Assembly: GCA_913776675.1 (NCBI GenBank)
Contig: CAJYRE010000112.1
Location: 1-10,950 of the forward strand
Length of the DNA stretch: 10,950 nucleotides
Direction of reading: 5' to 3'
Origin: Rhizobiaceae bacterium
Lineage (GTDB): Bacteria; Pseudomonadota; Alphaproteobacteria; Rhizobiales; Rhizobiaceae
The notes under the pieces were generated by a model, which worked only from the letters and a program-made list of their open reading frames with translations, made no database searches and was not told the DNA's origin. The position numbers were made by a program, and so were the translations under genes. The stretch's first letter is position 1. Every line of letters begins with the position of its first letter. Of the stretch, positions 6,964 to 10,950 are shown one piece after another.

Positions 6964-8061
6964 CCCGGTATTTTACACACTGTCGTATTGTGATGAAGTG
7001 GGCACTCTTTACAGTGTTGCCTGCCTTATATGGCCTGAAGAGACTCGCCGTGTCCCTTCGCATGGATTGCATCGCTTTGTTTCGCAGGCGATTCCGCTGT
7101 CATCAATGATGTTGTGCGGATTGCTCTGCAAGCGATCCTGTTGCGTTTTCAAATTGCTGTAAACAGCGCTTTATTCTGCTTTTGTGCATATTTTGCCCGC
7201 AGGCTGTTTCCGCGTCTGTGATGCGCGTTGTCTTTTGAGCTGATGTCTCTCAGCCTTGCCTCTGGCCAATTTTCCTTTCCTTGAGTGCCATTCTTCAGAC
7301 CGCCGTTTTCATCTGTGTGGCGAGGGCTGACGCGCAATCCCTGACGTATTTTTTTGATGAAACCGAACGTATGGCGACTGCCCAAAAATGAAGCACGCAA
7401 AATGTGAGTGCAAAAAACAGCGCCCCGATATGGGAATTTTGTATCATTTTGATACATAGTTAAAAATATCGTTAACTTAGATTTAATATGAAATGCGCAA
7501 GTTGAGTGAAAAAATCCTACTCTTTTTGGGCGGATTTTTGGGGATGCTTATTTCGGATTTACAAAGGTAAACGCTTAAGATGTGCTATTTATCTATTTGA
7601 TATGTATTTATATTTTTTGATATTTTATTTTTAGAAGTATCTAGAATTGCAATCTGTGATCTGTAAAATCGGCCCTGATGGTTGGCCATTCGGAGGTTAA
7701 CATTCGATTGCGTCGTTCTGTATCTTCTCGTAACATTTGCGTGCGGCTGATTTTTAAAAAAATCTCAGGAACAAAAAACGGGTTGCCCTGTTTTCCTGCT
7801 GATTTCAGAGAATGTTTAAACGGTGATCGCACGGACAAAGGGAGAGGCAACGATCGGGAATTGAATTGAAAAGGTTCCCGTTGTGCTGGTCAGTAATCTG
7901 CCCTTGATCGGGTAGCCAAAACGCGCTGTCGCACAGTTAAGATTGGTCTATTTTCAGGCCTCGAGCCTTTGGGTTCAGGCGTGAGGGGCAATTCTTGCTG
8001 GTTGGGGTGCGTTGTTTGGATGTGATGTCGTTGAGAGCGGCTGTAAAAGGATTGTACTTGT
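6964..8061. other. Gene-poor region of about 1.1 kb
   Basis: No reading frame here looks like a protein: those present are short, have biased composition and lack ribosome binding sites. The middle (about 7440-7640) is strongly AT-rich, in contrast to its surroundings. The visible structure is limited to the palindrome at 7440-7456 and an imperfect stem at 7777-7794 (AAACGGG, loop TTGC, CCTGTTT). A small RNA or a decayed gene is possible but cannot be shown from the sequence alone. Confidence 0.6.
7440..7456. promoter_or_regulatory. Operator-like palindrome
   Basis: TGTATCA-TTT-TGATACA has 7-bp arms and a 3-base centre, the size of a dimeric regulator's site. It lies at the start of the AT-rich stretch. 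No regulator can be assigned, and AT-rich DNA can give such palindromes by chance. Confidence 0.3.
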
Positions 8062-8457
8062 ATGGTGAGTTTTAAGAGTAAGACCGTTTTGACCAATGGC
8101 GATGATAGCTTTGCGGATCGCCAGGAGTGTGTTCGCAATTCTGTGGGCATTGAGCGTTCTGATCTGGCAGGCGCAGCAAGTGTTTGTGAAAAAAGCAATC
8201 GGCGGTCTTGGGGTGATGACTCATCCGAGGTTGATCAGAAGAATATCAGCAAGGTTGCCGGGATTCTGGGCGTGTCGTCATCCTGGCTGCTGACAGGTGC
8301 AGGCGAGGGGCCTGATGCTCAGAGTGAAGAAGCTGAAATGGTGAATTTCATGCGCTGGGAGCTGCAGCGCCTTGTGCGTATGCATGAAGAAACGGCGGCG
8401 ATGATCGATACGTTAAATCGTCGCATTGCGGATATTGAGCAGAACTGCAAATATTAG
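8062..8457 (+). CDS. Small XRE-like (HTH) protein with C-terminal coiled coil
   Basis: This is a 131-residue protein. Residues about 17-79 align almost without gaps to an XRE/Cro-type HTH: F-A-D-R-Q-E-C-V-R-N-S-V-G-I (helix 1), S-D-L-A-G-A-A-S-V (helix 2), a diverged recognition region (C-E-K-S-N-R-R-S-W), and the well-kept end I-S-K-V-A-G-I-L-G-V-S-S-S-W-L-L-T-G-A-G-E-G-P typical of phage-repressor-like proteins. Residues about 88-128 are charged and heptad-like, probably a dimerising coiled coil instead of the usual peptidase domain. ATG 8062 follows AAGGA at a rather long 10 bases. The unusual recognition helix means DNA binding is not assured. It ends in a terminator shared with the convergent lipB. 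Confidence 0.7.
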   Translation: MVSFKSKTVLTNGDDSFADRQECVRNSVGIERSDLAGAASVCEKSNRRSWGDDSSEVDQKNISKVAGILGVSSSWLLTGAGEGPDAQSEEAEMVNFMRWELQRLVRMHEETAAMIDTLNRRIADIEQNCKY

Positions 8458-8461
8458 GGAA

Positions 8462-8498
8462 TGATCAACCAGGTGGGCTCCTGGTTGTTTTTTGATCA
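8462..8498. terminator. Bidirectional intrinsic terminator between the XRE-like gene and lipB
   Basis: AACCAGG (8467-8473), loop TGGGCT and CCTGGTT (8480-8486) are followed by GTTTTTTG. The flanks TGATCAA (8462-8468) and TTGATCA (8492-8498) are also complementary and supply A/T tracts on both sides. The lipB stop codon lies in the right flank. Confidence 0.85.
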
Positions 8499-9209
8499 AT
8501 CCATTCGTGTGGGACCGAAGACAGCCTCAAAGGCTGTCCGCAAATGAACATCCACATCGGCCATCACCACGGGCAATCCCAAATCGACAAGACTTGTAAC
8601 GCCATAGGCTGAGATGCCGCAGGGCACGATTCCGCTATAATGCGAAAGATCGGGCTCAACGTTGAGTGACAGGCCGTGAAAGCTAACCCATCGGCGCAGG
8701 CGTATGCCCAAAGCCGCAATCTTGTCTTCAGCCATGCTGCCATCGGGCATGGTGGGTTTCTCAGGGCGGCGGACCCAGACGCCCACTCTGTCCTCGCGTC
8801 GTTCTCCACGCACATTCATCAGATCCAGTGTGCGAATGACGACATCTTCCAAGGCGGCAACATAGGCTCGTACATCTTGCCGTCGCCGTTTCAGGTCCAG
8901 CATGACATAGACAATGCGCTGGCCGGGGCCGTGATAGGTATATTCACCGCCACGCCCAGTGGCAAAAACCGGGAAGCGCTGGGTGTCTATCAAATCTTTT
9001 GGGTCAGCGCTGGTTCCCGCCGTATAAAGCGGCGGATGTTCCAATAGCCACACCAGTTCGTCAGCTTCGCCATTGGCAATGGCCGCAACTTGCTGCTCCA
9101 TTGTCGTCAGCGCTTCGTCGTAAGGCACGGGCTGATCAGAGATGCGCCAGCGTACCGGAGGACAGTTCGCAGCAGCAAACATATGGGTATCAAGATCGGT
9201 GCGAAGCAT
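8496..9209 (-). CDS. lipB: Lipoyl(octanoyl) transferase LipB
   Basis: This 237-residue cytoplasmic enzyme moves the octanoyl group from acyl carrier protein to the lipoyl domains of 2-oxoacid dehydrogenases and the glycine cleavage H protein, the first step of lipoate synthesis before LipA. All LipB marks are present: [12 protein letters not shown] (86-97), the catalytic Lys163 in [17 protein letters not shown] (176-184), and the acyl-thioester Cys197 in G-I-V-P-C-G-I. Neither ATG 9209 nor the in-frame ATG 9182 has a good Shine-Dalgarno sequence, so the true start is uncertain; the first motif-bearing residues lie after both. It is transcribed alone, with a RIME-like repeat upstream and the shared terminator downstream. 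Confidence 0.97.
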   Translation of the reverse strand: MLRTDLDTHMFAAANCPPVRWRISDQPVPYDEALTTMEQQVAAIANGEADELVWLLEHPPLYTAGTSADPKDLIDTQRFPVFATGRGGEYTYHGPGQRIVYVMLDLKRRRQDVRAYVAALEDVVIRTLDLMNVRGERREDRVGVWVRRPEKPTMPDGSMAEDKIAALGIRLRRWVSFHGLSLNVEPDLSHYSGIVPCGISAYGVTSLVDLGLPVVMADVDVHLRTAFEAVFGPTRMD

Positions 9210-9237
9210 TGTGCGAACTGTCTCGTTTGGTTTGGTC

Positions 9238-9340
9238 TAGAGTCTGTCTTGTTCAGATTGAATCAGACAGACTCTAAACTTCTTTGTTTTCGTTTGTCTA
9301 TTCGGGAAAACCGGATTCCACTTTTCCCTGACAAACTCTA
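9238..9340 (-). repeat. RIME-like two-palindrome intergenic repeat, copy B
   Basis: This is a 103-bp element in inverse orientation to copy A. Read on the minus strand, hairpin 1 has outer arms GACAAAC/GTTTGTC (+ strand 9330-9336 and 9292-9298) around GGGAAAA (9304-9310)/TTTTCCC (9322-9328). Then comes AAAACAAAGA, then hairpin 2 with perfect 12-bp arms TAGAGTCTGTCT (9238-9249) and AGACAGACTCTA (9265-9276). The core GGAAAAGTG...CGGTTTTCC is shared with copy A while the arm sequences differ but stay paired. It lies between adc and lipB. Confidence 0.8.
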
Positions 9341-9368
9341 GGGGTGGTAGCAGATTGGCGTTTTCGGG

Positions 9369-9410
9369 TTTGGAGGCTATTCCCTTGCCCTGAAGCGGAT
9401 AGCCTCCAAA
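9369..9410. repeat. 12-bp inverted repeat downstream of the acetoacetate decarboxylase gene
   Basis: TTTGGAGGCTAT (9369-9380) and ATAGCCTCCAAA (9399-9410) pair perfectly around an 18-base loop, 55 bases past the acetoacetate decarboxylase stop. There is no T-run after it on the minus strand, so termination is possible but not classical. Confidence 0.6.
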
Positions 9411-9465
9411 GAGAGCATCGTGCAGAAAACTGCAATCAATCTGATGCTCGCGCGTTCTGACACCT

Positions 9466-10206
9466 TTAGGATGCCAGATAATCATGGACGACTTCGCCGA
9501 GCCCCAAGGTGAGGTCTGCGACAATATGCACGGCAGACAGCACTTCGAGCACCGGCAGTTTTGCCACGGGCGCAAGGGCGTGATCGAACAACTCAAGGCC
9601 GCCTGGACCTTCCCAAGCCCCCTTAACGGTGATGTCCGTCATATAGTAACGCACTAGCTCGCAAATGCGTGGGGTGCAATCCACATGCGGCATGATTTTG
9701 AGCAGGAAGTTGGCTGCGGCCAAGCTTTGCTCAGCACTTTGTTTTTCCAGTTCCTTGTGTTTGTAGCCCATGCTGCCGTTGGCAACCCGCAGGGTGCCTG
9801 CATCCAGAGTTCCAATCAGAGCATTTTTTTCTGTGCGAAGCGATGGCTCTGCCAGTTTTTTCGGAAAGCCCCAGATTTCACGACCGCCCGCAATCGGAGC
9901 ATCGTCATTGAGGTACATAGAGTGTACGTAACCACCTTTCTGCCCGTTGAAGGAGACGGGAATGACTTGGCCCGATTCTGTGTAATCGCCAAAGCCTGTT
10001 GAGTCGGGCATGCGGATAAATTCGAATTTCATAACCGGCTCGGTGACCTCCAGAGGCTCAGGCACCACGGCGCGCAGTTTTTCCGGATCGGTGCGATAGG
10101 TGATGATCATGTATTCACGATTGACGAACCGATACGGTCCCTTCGGATAGGAGGGGTTGGTAATGGGCATCGAGAACGCTTGTTTGCGGATATTTTCAGG
10201 TGTCAT
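9466..10206 (-). CDS. adc: Acetoacetate decarboxylase
   Basis: This 246-residue protein has the family's usual length. It converts acetoacetate to acetone and CO2 through a Schiff base on a lysine. The active-site segment [11 protein letters not shown] is at 108-118; K116-K117 match the Lys115-Lys116 pair of the Clostridium enzyme, where the second Lys lowers the pKa of the first. Conserved R30 (F-V-N-R-E-Y) and E77 (Y-T-E-S-G-Q) fit the other active-site residues. ATG 10206 follows AGGA by about 10 bases. It is transcribed alone; in rhizobia such genes often sit with ketone-body or poly-hydroxybutyrate genes, but none is in view. Related family proteins act on other beta-keto or enol acids, so the substrate is probable, not certain. 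Confidence 0.93.
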   Translation of the reverse strand: MTPENIRKQAFSMPITNPSYPKGPYRFVNREYMIITYRTDPEKLRAVVPEPLEVTEPVMKFEFIRMPDSTGFGDYTESGQVIPVSFNGQKGGYVHSMYLNDDAPIAGGREIWGFPKKLAEPSLRTEKNALIGTLDAGTLRVANGSMGYKHKELEKQSAEQSLAAANFLLKIMPHVDCTPRICELVRYYMTDITVKGAWEGPGGLELFDHALAPVAKLPVLEVLSAVHIVADLTLGLGEVVHDYLAS

Positions 10207-10561
10207 CTGACATAAGTCCTTTTCTGTCTCTTTATGTGCTTGAAATGAGGCTTTGTAACTTTTTAAAAATAGCAGTCCCGCTCACCGCTCTTTTATTAAA
10301 GCGGAATCGCATAAACGTCAAAAGTTCCGGTGATGATCGGCGCATGTTTTGGCAAATGTAGTGTCATGAGAGTCAGGCATGGTTTGAGAGCGAAATTCGT
10401 GCATCTTTTGAAATTAAAAAATCCAGTCAAATCATGACGAAAGGCCATTGTTGCTGATGATTTCAATCGATTTCACAAAAATGTTGCAAGCCACTCTTGT
10501 GTGACCCGAAGGCATTTGCTAGATGCAGCGTCGTCGGCGCAAATCGACACACTACCACGAT
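10207..10561. other. Divergent intergenic region, adc / tRNA-Leu
   Basis: These 355 bases hold no convincing gene. They should contain the adc promoter (minus strand) and the tRNA promoter (plus strand, listed separately). I saw no repeat or RNA structure of note. Confidence 0.5.
10497..10525 (+). promoter_or_regulatory. Possible promoter of the tRNA-Leu gene
   Basis: TTGTGT (10497-10502), a 17-base spacer and TAGATG (10520-10525) fit a sigma-70 promoter about 36 bases before the mature tRNA. Both boxes deviate from consensus. Confidence 0.35.
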
Positions 10562-10646
10562 GCGGTCGTGGCGGAATTGGTAGACGCGCAGCGTTGAGGT
10601 CGCTGTGGGGCAACCCGTGGAAGTTCGAGTCTTCTCGACCGCACCA
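10562..10646 (+). tRNA. tRNA-Leu (anticodon GAG)
   Basis: This is an 85-base tRNA with a long variable arm, as in class II leucine tRNAs. The acceptor stem GCGGTCG (10562-10568) pairs with CGACCGC (10636-10642), followed by A and an encoded CCA (10644-10646). The anticodon stem CAGCG/CGCTG encloses TTGAGGT, with anticodon GAG at 10596-10598, reading CUC and CUU. The T arm has G-T-T-C-G-A-G-T. It is a single gene followed directly by a terminator. tRNA-Leu genes are common integration sites, but no integrase or repeated 3' end is seen here. Confidence 0.97.
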
Positions 10647-10648
10647 AG

Positions 10649-10676
10649 AACCCGGCTTCGGCCGGGTTTTCTTTTT
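10649..10676 (+). terminator. Intrinsic terminator of tRNA-Leu
   Basis: AACCCGGC (10649-10656), loop TTCG and GCCGGGTT (10661-10668) form a perfect 8-bp stem with a stable UUCG tetraloop, followed by TTCTTTTTC. It begins 3 bases after the tRNA. Confidence 0.95.
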
Positions 10677-10893
10677 CATGCATATCATGATTATTCAGAT
10701 GCGAGAGCCGCGTATCGGAAGCGCTGAAAGTCGCAGCATCGTCATGTGATCAGATTGCCGTTTCTCATTTCATGTGCCCCATGAGGCGATAATCCCAGCT
10801 CCCTTAAGTCGTGTTTGGTTGCGAAAAAATAACCTTTTTACTCTCCTGCATAATTTTCACCTTAAACGGATTTAGATTTAAGTAATTATTGAG

Positions 10894-10950
10894 TAGAGCA
10901 TCGTTCCGACGATCGGAAACGTTACGATGCTCTCAGATTGTGTTTCCAAA
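10894..10950. repeat. Nested palindrome at the window edge, possible third RIME-like repeat (partial)
   Basis: AGAGCATCGT (10895-10904) and ACGATGCTCT (10924-10933) are perfect 10-bp arms. Inside them TTCCGA-CGA-TCGGAA (10904-10918) forms a second hairpin. The TAGAGC lead matches both other repeats, and the tail after the right arm loosely resembles their linker in inverse orientation. The element runs off the window, so membership is uncertain. Confidence 0.5.

Noticed and set aside
6977..7017. Inverted repeat ACACTGT/ACAGTGT after the J-domain gene as a terminator
   Set aside because: The loop is 27 bases, the stem only 7, and no T-run follows.
7149..7457. Minus-strand ORF of 102 codons in the gene-poor region
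   Set aside because: No ribosome binding site, biased composition and no recognisable motif; its start lies inside the palindrome at 7440-7456.
7678..7869. Plus-strand ORF of 63 codons in the gene-poor region
   Set aside because: Short, no Shine-Dalgarno sequence and no protein-like pattern.
9237..9596. Minus-strand ORF of 119 codons overlapping the end of adc
   Set aside because: It overlaps the adc coding sequence in another frame and runs through the RIME-like repeat; no protein features.
10562..10646. tRNA-Leu as an attachment site for an integrated element
   Set aside because: No integrase gene and no second copy of the tRNA 3' end is visible in the window.

Overview
The window looks like chromosomal DNA from an alphaproteobacterium, most likely of the order Hyphomicrobiales (Rhizobiales). 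The reasons are the single-chain small-type PurL followed by bolA and a monothiol glutaredoxin gene, the protein sequences themselves, and at least two copies of a two-palindrome intergenic repeat that resembles the RIME elements of rhizobia and Brucella relatives. Genus cannot be read from the sequence.

Layout. 1-604 (+): 3' part of an inositol-monophosphatase-family gene, followed by a hairpin and a RIME-like repeat. 766-1293 (-): small AT-richer gene for a possible papain-like hydrolase. 1510-2757 (-): Bcr/CflA-type MFS exporter. 2876-6023 (-): cluster read from right to left as purL, bolA, a small basic protein, then a CGFS-type glutaredoxin (grxD). 6316-6963 (+): J-domain co-chaperone-like protein. 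6964-8061: about 1.1 kb without a convincing gene, partly AT-rich. 8062-8457 (+): small divergent XRE-type regulator, convergent with lipB (8496-9209, -) over a shared terminator. 9238-9340: second RIME-like repeat. 9466-10206 (-): acetoacetate decarboxylase. 10562-10646 (+): tRNA-Leu(GAG) with a UUCG-loop terminator. The right edge has a further palindrome, perhaps a third repeat.

Main observation. The glutaredoxin gene at 2876-3211 (- strand) is intact over 111 codons except for one in-frame TGA (3124-3122). It sits exactly at codon 30, the catalytic cysteine of the CGFS motif, so the protein reads P-Q-[TGA]-G-F-S. Start codon, ribosome binding site, reading frame and all 81 downstream codons are preserved. 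The simplest interesting reading is a selenocysteine-containing (UGFS) monothiol glutaredoxin, encoded beside its usual Fe-S partner BolA. The competing readings are a sequencing error or a fresh nonsense mutation. No selenocysteine machinery is in the window, and I see only a weak SECIS-like fold, so this is a candidate and not a demonstration.

Functionally the window mixes housekeeping genes (purine synthesis, Fe-S handling, lipoate attachment, a tRNA) with accessory items (exporter, possible hydrolase, small regulator). Apart from the purL-bolA-small ORF-grxD group there is no evident shared pathway.
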